DNA from: Euwallacea fornicatus
Lineage: Eukaryota > Arthropoda > Insecta > Coleoptera > Curculionidae
NCBI RefSeq assembly: GCF_040115645.1
Contig: NC_089551.1
Location: 4,216,001-4,280,000 of the forward strand
Direction: 5' to 3'
Length of the DNA stretch: 64,000 nt
Both the position numbers and the translations under genes were made by a program. The notes under the pieces were generated by a model that did no database searches, was not told the DNA's origin, and saw only the letters and a list, made by a program, of their open reading frames with translations. Shown piece by piece: positions 22,670 to 31,808 of the stretch (position 1 is its first letter; every line of letters starts with the position of its first letter).

Positions 22670-24150
22670 CAGTATCGGACAAAATTAGGGCAACTTTCGA
22701 AATTGTCTGTTAAAAAAATATTTTGGTAAAAATTAAAACTCTTTTTATGAATATTATTTTTGAGGTTATTTATAATTTATCTATGGATTAGGAAAGTTGA
22801 ATAATTATTCTAAAGAATCAAACTAAAACTTTAAAATCAAACAGAAAAAAACTTTATTGACGCAAAATCGAGTACGACAAAATTAAAACAACTTTGAAGT
22901 TATCTTCGCGAGAAAAAACACATTTACAAAATTGTTTATTTAGTTAAAATAGTACCTGGTCCAATACCCCTTATTTGCAATCACTTGATCATATCTACCT
23001 GGCATGGAAGAAATTGCGTTGGTAATTATTCGGGAATACATGGAACTCCATGCGTTTTCCATTTCATCAAACAGCACGTCTTGGCTTGTGATATTTTTTG
23101 AGTGGATTTTTTCTGGACAATCTTCCAAAGGTTCTGTATAGGGTTAAATCCGGAAACTGCGCTGGCAACTTCAATACTCAATTTTTTTTCCACGAATCAC
23201 TTTCTGATCATCTTAGCTGTGTGCTTGGCGTCATTGTCATACTGAAACACGAGCTTAAGGGACATTTCCCATTCACCATATTACTGCAAGACATGATCCA
23301 GTACGTTTTGATACAGAAACCTATTTGGCCTCCCATCCTATCATGTATATTGGACCCATTCCCGTGGCGGAGAGAGAATCCCATGCCTTAAAAATCCCTC
23401 CTCCGTGTTTTATGGTGGTATTAATATACTTTGGGTTGAGCCTTTAACCTTTGGGACGAAGTATCCCTTGAGCGCCATCACTTTCAAAGACACAAAACTT
23501 GGGTTCGTCTGAGAACAACAGCTCGATGGTAGGTGGCAAGCAGCATTTTAGCACCTCTATTTTGCTTAGAGAGGACTGGTTTTTTGGCTGTTCTTCCTTT
23601 TAATGCACCCTCTACTAATCGACGTTGTATTGTGGTTGAGGAATCGTTGGCCTTTCCAACAGATGCCAATATTTGATGGGCTGACTCTTTTGGAATCTAT
23701 GTACTCGATCTCTGCAGACCCCTATTCAACTTTTTAGTCGCTTTTTCAGGTCGATCCCTACGCTTTAGGTCAGTGACGACCCTACGTTCTCGAATCTTCG
23801 AACTGATTTGGAAATCACGTCTTTCTTAACACTAAACGTTCCAGAATAAACTTTCGCGATTTGCCACTATCAAAGGCACTAATTATTCGTCTTTTACGAT
23901 CAACTGAATAATGGACCCCTCGAGGTACGACTTCGAATGTTACTTCGATAAAGGACCAAATTAATGTGAAAAATGTAGCACTTTTAAAAATAAGTTGCCC
24001 TTATTTTATCGCAAATATTTTTACTTTTGCAAAACGTTTTTTGTTGAGTTGATGCCCTTGAAACGAGTTAAAATTTCTTAGTGTACAGATAAATTGTAAA
24101 CAACTTCAACCACAATATTGATAATAACAAATTTTATTTTCAGCGAGATA
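22670..24150 (-). mobile_element. Tc1-like element E, nested in F
   Basis: The left end is TA-CAGTATCGGACAAAATTA with an inner repeat 'cgacaaaattaaaacaactt' near 22873. On the right an inner repeat, read inward 'gcgataaaataagggcaact', lies at 23990-24013. The outer right end is poorly preserved: similarity to the left end stops about 30 bp short of 24150, where element C begins. The TA at 22668-22669 is the insertion site in element F. Confidence 0.82.
22955..23955 (-). pseudogene. Tc1-like transposase relic (element E)
   Basis: Traces of the first HTH (DRKRRIISAFDSGKSRKFI), then second-HTH sequence ASVGKANDSSTTIQRRLVEG followed by KGRTAKKPVLSKQNRGAKML. Next LLFSDEPKFCVFESDGAQGI (first Asp), TIKHGGG, then FQYDNDAKHTAKMIRK (second Asp) and NPIQNLWKIVQKKS, where the third catalytic Glu is replaced by Gln. 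The end is LFDEMENAWSSMYSRIITNA. Many frame changes and stops; inactive. Confidence 0.82.
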
Positions 24151-25761
24151 CAGTAATGGAAAAATGTAGGGCAACTTTAGAAAAATGATATAATTACAGC
24201 TAAGTTAGTTGGACTCATTTCAATATAGGTTTAATATAAAGGTACCACCATATAAGGAAATACTTCGACCATCAGAAGTATCAACATTTATTTTATTGTA
24301 TGTTTTTACACCGATAACATTCTTTTGGGGGTGGAAAAAAGTAGAGCGACATTTTAAACAATTCAAAATATTTAAACAATTTTTGCCTTGATATTTGTTT
24401 CGATTGCAAGTTTGTGTCAATAAACATGCCTAGAGGAGAACATTTGTCTTTAGAAGTAAAAGAATTGTTATAATTTTATATATAAGTTTTATTTTTATTT
24501 ATGAGTTAAATTTGTTATTTATAGCAATTGTTAATTTACGCGAGAGTGGTCAAAAGCAGAGTGAAATGGCAAAGACGTTTAACTTAAACAAGTCCATTGT
24601 TTCGGGAAAATTATTAAACAAAATCGTGTATTTGGGAATAGTCTGGACAAGAAGAAATCCGGAAGGCCCAAAAAATCCAATAGATATCAGGACAAACACG
24701 TTATAAAATTTGCAAAAAGTGAACCTTTCATTGGCTCCCCCACAATTAAACGCCGTATTTCTGAAAAACTTGGAATCGAAGTCACTTCTAGGACTATAAG
24801 GAATAGATTGATGAAAGCTTAGTTAAATGGCAGAAGACCAGCCAAGAAACCGCTGTTATCAAAGAGAAACAGAGGGGCTCGCCTCAATTTTGTCAAGTCA
24901 CATTTGCGTTGGACAGAGAACGACTGGAAAAAAATCATTTAGAGCGACGAATCAAAGTTCTGTTCGTTCAACAGTGATGGCATGGCCTATGTAAGACGCC
25001 CTAAGGGTGAAAGACTTAATCCTTAACACGCATGCCCCACAATCAAGCACGGAGATGGGTCAATTATGGTCTGGGACTGTTTCTCGGGCTATGGTGTTGG
25101 CCACTCCACAAAATAGAAGGCCGCATGGATATGTATCAATATATAGGGACGTTTTGGAGAACCAAATGGTGCCATATGCCGATGAGGTTATGCCCTTACG
25201 ACGTGTCCTTCAACAGGATAATGATCCTAAACATACGTCAAAATACGGAAAGGCATGGTTTAGGGGAGAAAATATCAATGTTCTGGAATGGCCTTCGCAA
25301 TCCCCTGATCTCGACCCGATCGAGAACTTCTGGGAAATTTTAGACCAAAAGATCCGGGGAAAAGGTTACACGAGTACCGATCAGTCATTTGACACATTGA
25401 GAGAAGCCTGGCGCAGCATGGATCCCATAATAATATCGAAGCTAATAGGGTCAATGTCCAAAAGATACAGGAGGTCATTAAAAATAAGGGTTTTTTTAAA
25501 TAAAATATTAAACAATATTGTTTTTAGTTCGTTTTTAAGAATTCACGTTTGCTTTCTTTGAGAGTTGCTCTACTTTTTTCCACCCCCAAAAGAATGTTAT
25601 GGGTTTAAAAACGTACGATAAAATAAATGTTGATATTTCTAATGGTCGAAGTATTTCCTTAAATGGTGCCTCTATGTCAAATCTATATTGAAATGAGTCC
25701 AACTAACTTAGCTGTAATTACATCATTTTTTTAAAAGTTGCTCTAAGTTTGTCCAATGCTG
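24151..25761 (+). mobile_element. Tc1-like element C, nested beside E
   Basis: A 1.6-kb element with inverted repeats of about 210 bp. The outer end CAGTAATGGAAAAATGTAGG pairs with the right end, read inward, CAGCATTGGACAAACTTAGA. The inner repeats are 'gggggtggaaaaaagtagag' on both sides. Blocks such as 'taattacagctaagttagtt' occur in both arms. This is a textbook IR/DR layout. TA lies at 24149-24150 and 25762-25763. The outermost right end is less like its own left end than the rest of the arm. Confidence 0.92.
24426..25503 (+). pseudogene. Tc1-like transposase relic (element C), nearly full length
   Basis: It starts MPRGEHLSLEVKEL, is interrupted by about 60 bp of A/T-rich sequence with stops, then continues IVNLRESGQKQSEMAKTFNL (first HTH). 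KSEPFIGSPTIKRRISEKLG and TSRTIRNRLMKA form the second HTH. LNFVKSHLRWTENDWKKII precedes SDESKFCSFNSDGMAYVRRP (first Asp). Then IKHGDGSIMVWDCFSGYG, VLQQDNDPKHTSKYGKAWFR (second Asp) and PSQSPDLDPIENFWE (Glu). From the second Asp to Glu I count 34 intervening residues, so DD34E. All three catalytic residues remain, but stops and at least two frame changes disable it. Confidence 0.92.
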
Positions 25762-26601
25762 TATGTGTGCAACAAAATGGTTGGTATTTTGAACACCCAC
25801 TTTGAGTTAAGTGAATTTTTCTAGTCGTTTTTCACTTCTAATTATGCAATACGCATCATTAACAATAATAAACCTTACCATTTATATGAGCAACGTTTTT
25901 AATTAACAATCGCGTTCTACCTAACAAAAAAATCAAATGTATTACGCAACGCAGCCAGATACGGAGAAAAGCCAAGAGCCTTTTTTGTCGAGAACGCATT
26001 GCTCATTTCGGAAAAAAATAAAATTTGATTTTGGACAGGACCGTATTAGTAATTGATTGAATTTTATGGTAGCAAAACCCCGCAACTCCGTCATTGGTTG
26101 CTCGAGGGCAGTGATATTATTACCGAATGCAGCAGCATACAAGGTGATGCTGTGCACCAGATTTGGTTTAAATATCGCCAGAGGTTGGAGCATTACAAAA
26201 AATAATCGAAAGTGTTTTTAAGTGTTCGACGCCCAGCAGCTGTAAAACGAAGCGTTTACGGGCCCATGTCGATGTGAAATTTTCTTCTTGAAATACGTGT
26301 TTCTCTCGACGGTTAGTCGTGCCACGAAAAAGCGGATCACCCTGTAGATTTAAAACGACCCATCTATTGCCCATTGGAAACTTTCCATCCCTCTTTCAAA
26401 CGTTTTCTGTATCGAAGTTTCGTGTCATATTCAAAGTTTTTCCGGCGTCCTTGTTCAGCACCCTCCCGTCGGTGTTTTTGCAACGTCATAGATCGTTGCT
26501 TTTCCATTGTAAATCTTCGATCTTCCCCGCGGACTCCAATTAATCCCTAAATGGGCAAAAATTAAAAATTCACACATTCGTCCTCATTATCCATCTGCCA
26601 A

Positions 26602-26665
26602 CCTTGCTCGGCGAATTTCAAAGGCCGTCCGGCCTAGCATGCGTCTTTTGTATCGCCGAGCAAGG
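26602..26665. other. Nested hairpin upstream of a putative promoter
   Basis: CCTTGCTCGGCGA at 26602-26614 is perfectly complementary to TCGCCGAGCAAGG at 26653-26665. The 38-base loop itself contains AGGCCG/CGGCCT (26622-26635), a 6-bp stem with a two-base loop. This double hairpin is GC-rich, unlike the surrounding DNA, and sits just 25 bp before a run of initiator-like motifs. Confidence 0.75.
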
Positions 26666-26689
26666 CGTCGTGGGGTGAAGCCGTTCCAT

Positions 26690-26705
26690 TCAGTTCAGTT
26701 CAGTT
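26690..26705 (+). promoter_or_regulatory. Triple overlapping initiator-like motif (candidate promoter)
   Basis: TCAGTT occurs three times at a 5-bp period. It matches the arthropod initiator consensus TCAKTY. For the second copy, the bases at about +28 to +32 are AGGCG, four of five matches to the downstream promoter element. No TATA box precedes it. Together with the GC-rich downstream stretch and a splice donor, this suggests a TATA-less promoter firing rightward. It is sequence-only evidence. Confidence 0.4.
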
Positions 26706-26975
26706 GGGTCTAGTTGTCGTCGAAGGCGCGTGCTCCAGGTACCCACGTACCACAGCGGTACCCACACGTAGATATCTACGAACAACCTCGTCGTCGGCCG
26801 CGAGAAGGACGTGCAGGTGAAATTGCCCCGAACAGGTGCCGGCGGCCTCCTGGTGCTTTTGGTGGTGACTGGGTACTTTCGTTCGCCCGTTTTGGCAACG
26901 GTGCCACTTCCTGTATACTCAGTGAGAATGGGTTCAGTGCTTCGTAGTCAGAGCGAATTTCGATTCCCGAGATAG
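26696..26975 (+). other. Candidate untranslated first exon of a host gene
   Basis: This is the most GC-rich, CpG-containing stretch in the window, with no transposon homology. It would begin at the initiator motifs and end at GATAG|GTGAGT, where GTGAGT is a strong splice-donor match at 26976. There is no long ATG-started frame; the last ATG (about 26927) gives only 15 codons before a stop that abuts the donor. If it is an exon it is 5' untranslated, and the following transposon-filled DNA would be its first intron. No downstream coding exon could be identified. Confidence 0.35.
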
Positions 26976-27450
26976 GTGAGTTTATAGCTCTTGGTCTGTC
27001 TCTGAAACTAGACTTTCTGGTTTAGCCAAGGACGATGGAGTAGTCTAATGGGTCGTAAGTGTTCATTAGTACTGCAAATAGACGTTGCGAAGACAGCTTT
27101 ATGGCTTTTAGGGTTTTTTCGGTTCTCTGCGGTTTGCGAAGCGGAGCGTGGGTTTTGGCGTTGATCATTCTGGTTCCCGGCAGATTCTTGCGTGTAGTCT
27201 TAAAGCTATACTAGACGATCAAGGAAATGCCGCAGGAATAATGTTATTTAAATATAATGTAGATCATACATGGGTGTGGGAAGCATGCGACAGGTTGATA
27301 CCATTTGATTGATATGCCCAGACGGAGGTCTCTATGAATCAAAATGATAACGGAATGTAAATTAGTTTTTTGAGAACTATTATGATTGTATTAGTGATTA
27401 ATAATTCATTCGAATGAAATAATAAACGGGAATAAACACTGTGTCAATGT
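26976..27450. other. No recognisable gene (possible intron)
   Basis: No repeat structure or coding sequence. The first part is GC-balanced and then becomes A/T-rich. Consistent with intron sequence if the candidate exon is real. Confidence 0.35.
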
Positions 27451-27599
27451 GCAAAAACACGTCGGTTTTATTTTCAAAGGGGACATCCTTTAAGTCGGTT
27501 TTCTATTCAATTGCACGCATCCTCAAGTACGGGCGGAAAAACCACGACAATCTTAAATGGGAAGGGGGGTTAATTTATACCTGATTTGAAAAATCTTTC

Positions 27600-28010
27600 G
27601 AGCACCTTTCCAAATGTAATTTTCTTTTTTTTTGTTAAGAGGTCTTCTAAAAATTCATATCCACACCGTAAATCAGCTTGGGTAACAATTGTATTGCAGA
27701 AAAATTCTCTGTTGACGTCCTAAGTGTTGAAAATGCTGTCTATTATTTTTCTAAATAATAATCAAATCTGTTCTCAAACTCACTAACATTCACAAAAACT
27801 TCCATTTAAATTTTCCTACACGCAGAAAAAAATCTATAGATGTTAAATCGGGCCATCTCTGTGGCCACCCAGTTGGACCACTACAACCGATTCATTTGCC
27901 AGTAAACTTATTGTATAATCGCTGCCTAACAGGAAAACAATAACGTGGTGAAGCTCCATATTGTTGAAAATGAAGATCTTCTTGTAAACCGCTATTATCA
28001 GCCTTTAACA
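27600..28010 (-). pseudogene. Transposase 3' fragment, left arm of Q
   Basis: Minus strand: LQEDLHFQQYGASPRYCFPV then RQRLYNKFTGK, a stop, IGCSGPTGWPQRWPDLTSID and FFLR. This corresponds to FQQDGAPPHY..VR..L...F..RWIGR.GP..WP.RSPDLT.LDFF in DUF4817/DDE_3 transposases. The second catalytic Asp (QQD) reads QQY here. Only the C-terminal third is present. Confidence 0.75.
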
Positions 28011-28234
28011 TGCAAAATAAAGTAAATAGTAATTTAATAATAAAGTCAAGAATTCCATCGTTCTTTTTTAATCGAACAATTTTATTCTTGCTGTTTTTTC
28101 TATTGGTAAAATGTCTAAATAAATGCACTAATGAATACAGATAAACAAATAAAAATCAAAATAATCGTCTGTTGTTTATAAAACCCAGAGGGGCGGTAAA
28201 GTGTTTTTTATTTCACGAGCTTAAGGCTAGTAAC

Positions 28235-28560
28235 ACCGTTTTACAAGAAAATTTTATTCATTTTCAACCAAATGGAGCTTTACCACACAATTTTCTTTCC
28301 TATTAGACAATGATTGAACTATAGGTTTTCTGGTAAGTGGATAGGTTAAAGGGGACCAACCGAGTGGCCACCGCGATCACCCGAACTAACACACTCCTAA
28401 TTTTTTTTTCTCTGGGGACATATTAAATCTGTTAATAAAATTTAACCTCAAGATTTTGAAACATTGAAAAGATTAATTTCAGCTGCATGGAGAGAATTTC
28501 AAATAGAAATTTTTTTTAACTTCAGAGTGTAGTTTGAAAACAGACTGTATTAGGTTTTAA
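28235..28560 (+). pseudogene. Transposase 3' fragment, right arm of Q
   Basis: Plus strand: IHFQPNGALPHNFLSY, then after frame changes KGDQPSGHRDHPN, a stop, HTPNFFFLWGHIKSVNK and FETLKRLISAAWREFQIEIF. It aligns with the left-arm fragment in the opposite orientation. More degraded in frame but retains FLWGHIKS. The QQD position reads QPN. Confidence 0.7.
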
Positions 28561-28814
28561 AAAATAATAGCGTTTTGTACATTTAAAACATTAATAAACA
28601 ATTTTTCTGCAATACAGTTGTTGATGCCTAATCGCGTTTACGTTTTGGACATAATTTTTCGAAGACATCTGAATGTACAAAAACACAAATAAATTTAGAA
28701 AGGTCATTGAAAAACCTTCCAGATGAGATATAATTCAACCCCCGCGAGAGGGTGCATGCAATTTAATAGAAAATCAGTTTTAAGAATGTCCCTTTTGAAA
28801 ATAAAATCTACATA

Positions 28815-29159
28815 CAGGCACTCAAAAAAGAATTCATTGAGCCGAAAAAAAAATTGTAAATTGTAATTTTCGAGTAACTGTGTTCAAATTTTGATAATAA
28901 AAATTCAAACCTAAACTCACTTTATGTGTTCGAGTAACGTTAGAAAACATAATTTTTAGGGTGATTTTCAAGATTTAAAAAAACTCCGTTTTGGAAACTT
29001 TTTGACGACTTTTTTACGACCCTAAAAATCATTCTAAAAATTAAATTTTCAAAAGTTTCTCGAACATGTAAACTGAGTTTAATCTTGAATTTTTATTATA
29101 GAAAATTTAAACAAAATCAGTTGAAAATCACGGTTTACAGAATTTTTTTTGATTGACTG
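28815..29159. mobile_element. Fold-back MITE, 345 bp
   Basis: The left end CAGGCACTCAAAAAAGAATT pairs with the right end, read inward, CAGTCAATCAAAAAAAATTC. The arms continue through 'ataataaaaattcaa' and 'aaactcactttatgtgttcg' (left) versus 'aaactcagtttacatgttcg' (right, inverted) up to a centre near 28990. TA occurs at both flanks (28813-28814 and 29160-29161). It directly abuts element Q. Non-coding. Confidence 0.85.
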
Positions 29160-29164
29160 TATTT

Positions 29165-30149
29165 TCTATGAGGACTAAAATATTGACGGTGACTCGTTTT
29201 CAAACTGACACTGTATGTGCTTTTTGCTTATAAAGTCGTTTCTTCAACCGGTCTAAGTTCCTCGCACGTCTTCGACAACTTCAGAAGCAGCTTGGTTCAA
29301 GTACTGCAAAAATGTCAAAAATTCTGACTAAGGCTCTTGTCAGTTTCCGAGTATAAAACACCTTTCACCAGGGTGGACAAAAACACTTTAAATTTTTAGC
29401 CAGGGCAGTGGTCAAAAATAGTCGAATCTATTCTTAATTGCTGCCCACAATTAAAGCCACATTTGCGTTATGAGTCATATCTCAAGTGCTTTATTGGTTT
29501 TCAGCAATCGATTGATCATAAGTGTTTCTGATATCGCTGGTCCTATGTCGAAGTCGAATACTTTGCCGTTGGTTTAAGTTGGTTAAAGGGGTAAAAAAGG
29601 AAATTTGAGACGAATCCCAAATTCCTACATTTGAAGCATCAGTGGGATAAACTGGTTCCAGACCGATCACGACTGTGATAAGCAATCTCGAGGTAAATAC
29701 CTGGAGTCAGAAGGACGACCTGCTAATACCGTCTTAATGCATTATTTGCTCCACTAATGTATTTCTGATGATCTGTAATCAATAACTTTAATTTTCATTG
29801 AAACTGGTTCAATAATTAGGTGAATATGTATATCGTCATGGAAGCTTTCTTGAAATGTTGGCCTTGATATCGGCTCTAGAAGGTATTTACTGTGCTAATT
29901 GTGTAAGTTTAAAAAATACCACGTCAGCTTATCAAAAAATACCTCAATCTCAATTTTTTCTTCGACCGATAGAAAAAGTAACCTTTTAATGGCACAAAAC
30001 AAGCTGTAAAATAACCACTTTAACGCCTAGGGAGTAAAAGTGGTACTTTACTACCCAGAGAGCAACAGTGTTATTTTACTGTCTAGGTATTAAACGCGAA
30101 ACTTTACAGGTTGTTCTGCGTAATTGAAGTATCGGAGGTCCAGAATATA
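29165..30149. other. No recognisable gene
   Basis: No coding sequence recognised. Around 30025-30110 there are loosely repeated blocks ('gtaaaagtggtactttacta', 'ttattttactgtctaggt') that suggest an old short repeat. Nothing can be bounded. Confidence 0.4.
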
Positions 30150-30151
30150 TA

Positions 30152-31092
30152 CAGGGTGTCCAAGCGAACATTGAATATAGGAGATTAACATGGGAAATTG
30201 GTTTTTATTTTTTTGCGCCTGTACGGATTATCCAATTGAAAAATTTTTATATGGAGGTCATAGTATGCAAGACCGGCTATCTTTCAGTATTTTTTTCAGT
30301 CTTCTAGTTACAGCCGTTTTCGCTCAAAACGCCTCCAAAATTCAAAAATTTGAATGTCCCGCGTAACCGTTCGGCGCCATGATTGGTCAGAATTAATGTC
30401 AAAACACAATGTCGCCAACAACGTAAGCGTAAACACCCCATTTCAAATTAATTTTCCCTTTTTGCTGATTTCTAACTTATTTAAGAATTAATTCAGGGAA
30501 AAATCAATGGAAAACCTGAGGATAATTATTATGTGGTCTGCTTTGATGTCCCTACGGTAAATACGCAAGTTTTGTTTTGAATTAAATTTAAAATTGCCCG
30601 CGAAGATTCTGTCTAGTAAGTGAGATAACAGGTTAGGTTATGTCTTTGTGTTATCATTATGGGGTAATAAGAAACTTGCGTATTTACCGTAGGGACATCA
30701 AAGCAGACCACATAATAATTATCCTCAGGTTTTCCATTGATTTTTCCCTGAATTAATTCTTAAATAAGTTAGAAATCAGCAAAAAGGGAAAATTAATTTG
30801 AAATGGGGTGTTTACGCTTACGTTGTTGGCGACATTGTGTTTTGACATTAATTCTGACCAATCATGGCGCCGAACGGTTACGCGGGACATTCAAATTTTT
30901 GAATTTTGGAGGTGTTTTGAGCCAAAACGGCTGTAACTAGAAGACTGAAAAAAATACTGAAAGATAGCCGGTCTTGCATACTATGACCTCCATATAAAAA
31001 TTTTTCAATTGGATAATCCGTACAGGCGCAAAAAAATAAAAACCAATTTCCCATGTTAATCTCCTATATTCAATGTTCGCTTGGACACCCTG
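30152..31092. mobile_element. Nearly perfect palindromic element with 421-bp arms
   Basis: Left arm 30152-30572 and right arm 30672-31092 are inverted copies of equal length, with only two mismatches seen by eye (near 30321 and 30331). The spacer is 99 bp. The ends are TA-CAGGGTGTCCAAGCG on both sides. No open frame of interest and no transposase fragment is present, so this is a non-autonomous fold-back element. The minimal divergence between arms suggests recent formation, recent movement or arm-to-arm gene conversion. Confidence 0.95.
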
Positions 31093-31096
31093 TATA

Positions 31097-31127
<31 letters not shown>

Positions 31128-31130
31128 TTT
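31093..31130. repeat. (TA)n microsatellite followed by a T run
   Basis: About 15 TA units run directly out of the right end of the palindromic element, followed by about 12 T. The element therefore either inserted into a TA-rich target or the array expanded from the duplicated TA. Confidence 0.9.
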
Positions 31131-31560
31131 AATTTTGAATGGATTGTAGATATTTAATAAAACACATGACGTACTACATAAAAATTGCTATTTTGAAGAC
31201 AGAAAATCGGAAAGCAGCTACATGCTAAAGCTATTCTTTATAATCAATAAATTATGAATAATTAATTTTGTGAACATTATGTGAAGATTTAATATTTTTG
31301 GCCACTGCCCTGCATGAAAATATTCGTTTTGTTGGTTTAAATCTGTCTGCTCTCTTCCCAGACGCGTAATTAGCGCCTTTTGACACCCAGACGTAATTTC
31401 CACATTAGTCAACGTTAATTATGTATGGTGTTGGCGGAGGCCATTAGCACTATTGACGGTCCCACGTCGGGTTCTATTGTAAGTAGTTCGAGTAAAAGGG
31501 AACGTAAAGCATGCCCTGGATCCAGACACATATTCCCTGGATCGGTGTTCTTCATTCTCA
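31130..31560. other. No recognisable gene
   Basis: No coding or repeat structure was recognised. Confidence 0.4.
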
Positions 31561-31564
31561 GGAC

Positions 31565-31805
31565 TAACATATGTATACCTCTAAAAGGAGGTTGTCCGTT
31601 ACTGAAGTTCTGCAATGGCTATCTCAGTAACCCTAAAACACACGAGGTCAGTTAAATCGGAGAAAAGTCAAAATTCGACGTTTCGACTTCCATCACCATC
31701 GTCAACTTTGTTTTTTTTTGCGGATGCCACTTTGGATTTTTACATTTTTGCATTCAGTTTTTGTTTTCTCCAACCTTACCCCAAAATAACCAATGTCGTG
31801 TCTTG
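31565..31805 (+). repeat. Dispersed repeat D1 (partial copy)
   Basis: It contains, in order, 'ctgaagttctgcaatggcta', 'ctcagtaaccct', 'cacgaggtcagttaaat', 'ttcgacgtttcga' and 'atcgtcaactttgttttttt', then 'ggatgccactttggattttt'. The same series is found at 34752, 53330 and 62964. Non-coding. The terminus upstream is not clear. Confidence 0.7.
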
Positions 31806-31808
31806 TAT

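Larger units (their letters stand above)
22430..25806 (+). pseudogene. Second copy of the F transposase 3' end, split by an insertion
   Basis: On the plus strand RWIGQRGPVAWPPRSPYLTP continues as LDFFIWRFLKEQMYATLVET up to 22669. The frame then resumes after the nested insertion as CVQQNGWYFEHPL and a stop at about 25806. It is the inverted duplicate of the C-terminal part of the minus-strand relic at 21214-21515. The coding portion is about 80 codons. The span listed includes the foreign 3.1 kb. Confidence 0.82.
20675..26344. mobile_element. Composite snap-back element F with nested insertions
   Basis: The outer ends are TA-CAGGGCGATCCAC (left) and, read inward from the right, TA-CAGGGTGATCCGC. 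The left arm runs from 20675 to about 21515. The right arm is 22405-22669 plus 25762-26344. The arms match through their whole length (for example 'attcaatcaattactaa' and 'cttaaaaaca') and each contains the last ~75 codons of a DUF4817-type transposase. Between them lies the rest of one transposase on the minus strand (to 22371). The right arm is split by a 3092-bp insertion (22670-25761) that holds elements E and C. Confidence 0.9.
27455..28812. mobile_element. Snap-back element Q: two inverted transposase 3' ends
   Basis: The left arm (about 27455-28010) and right arm (about 28235-28812) are inverted copies. The outer parts match well: 'ttttattttcaaaggggaca' on the left against 'ttttattttcaaaagggaca' read inward from the right, then 'attgaatagaaaacc' against 'atttaatagaaaatc'. 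Each arm carries the DDE_3 C-terminal block, minus strand in the left arm and plus strand in the right. A spacer of about 220 bp separates them. Terminal CAGGG motifs are not clear. Confidence 0.78.

Noticed and set aside
24468..24525. GT...AG segment that could be an intron in element C transposase
   Set aside because: Joining its flanks gives an immediate stop and does not restore the HTH frame. Tc1-like transposases usually lack introns. An insertion with direct repeats fits better.
26714..26947. Open frame of 78 codons in the GC-rich island
   Set aside because: It has no ATG start and overlaps the initiator and splice-donor signals better explained as an untranslated exon. No domain is visible.
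30152..31092. Assembly artefact as explanation of the near-perfect palindrome
   Set aside because: The two arms have distinct mismatches, equal length, a unique spacer and proper TA-CAGGGTG ends at both outer edges. All fit a real transposable element, although long reads would be needed to be certain.
31415..31655. Overlapping open frames on both strands around the D1 repeat
   Set aside because: They overlap each other in opposite directions and lie partly in a non-coding dispersed repeat. No motif supports either.
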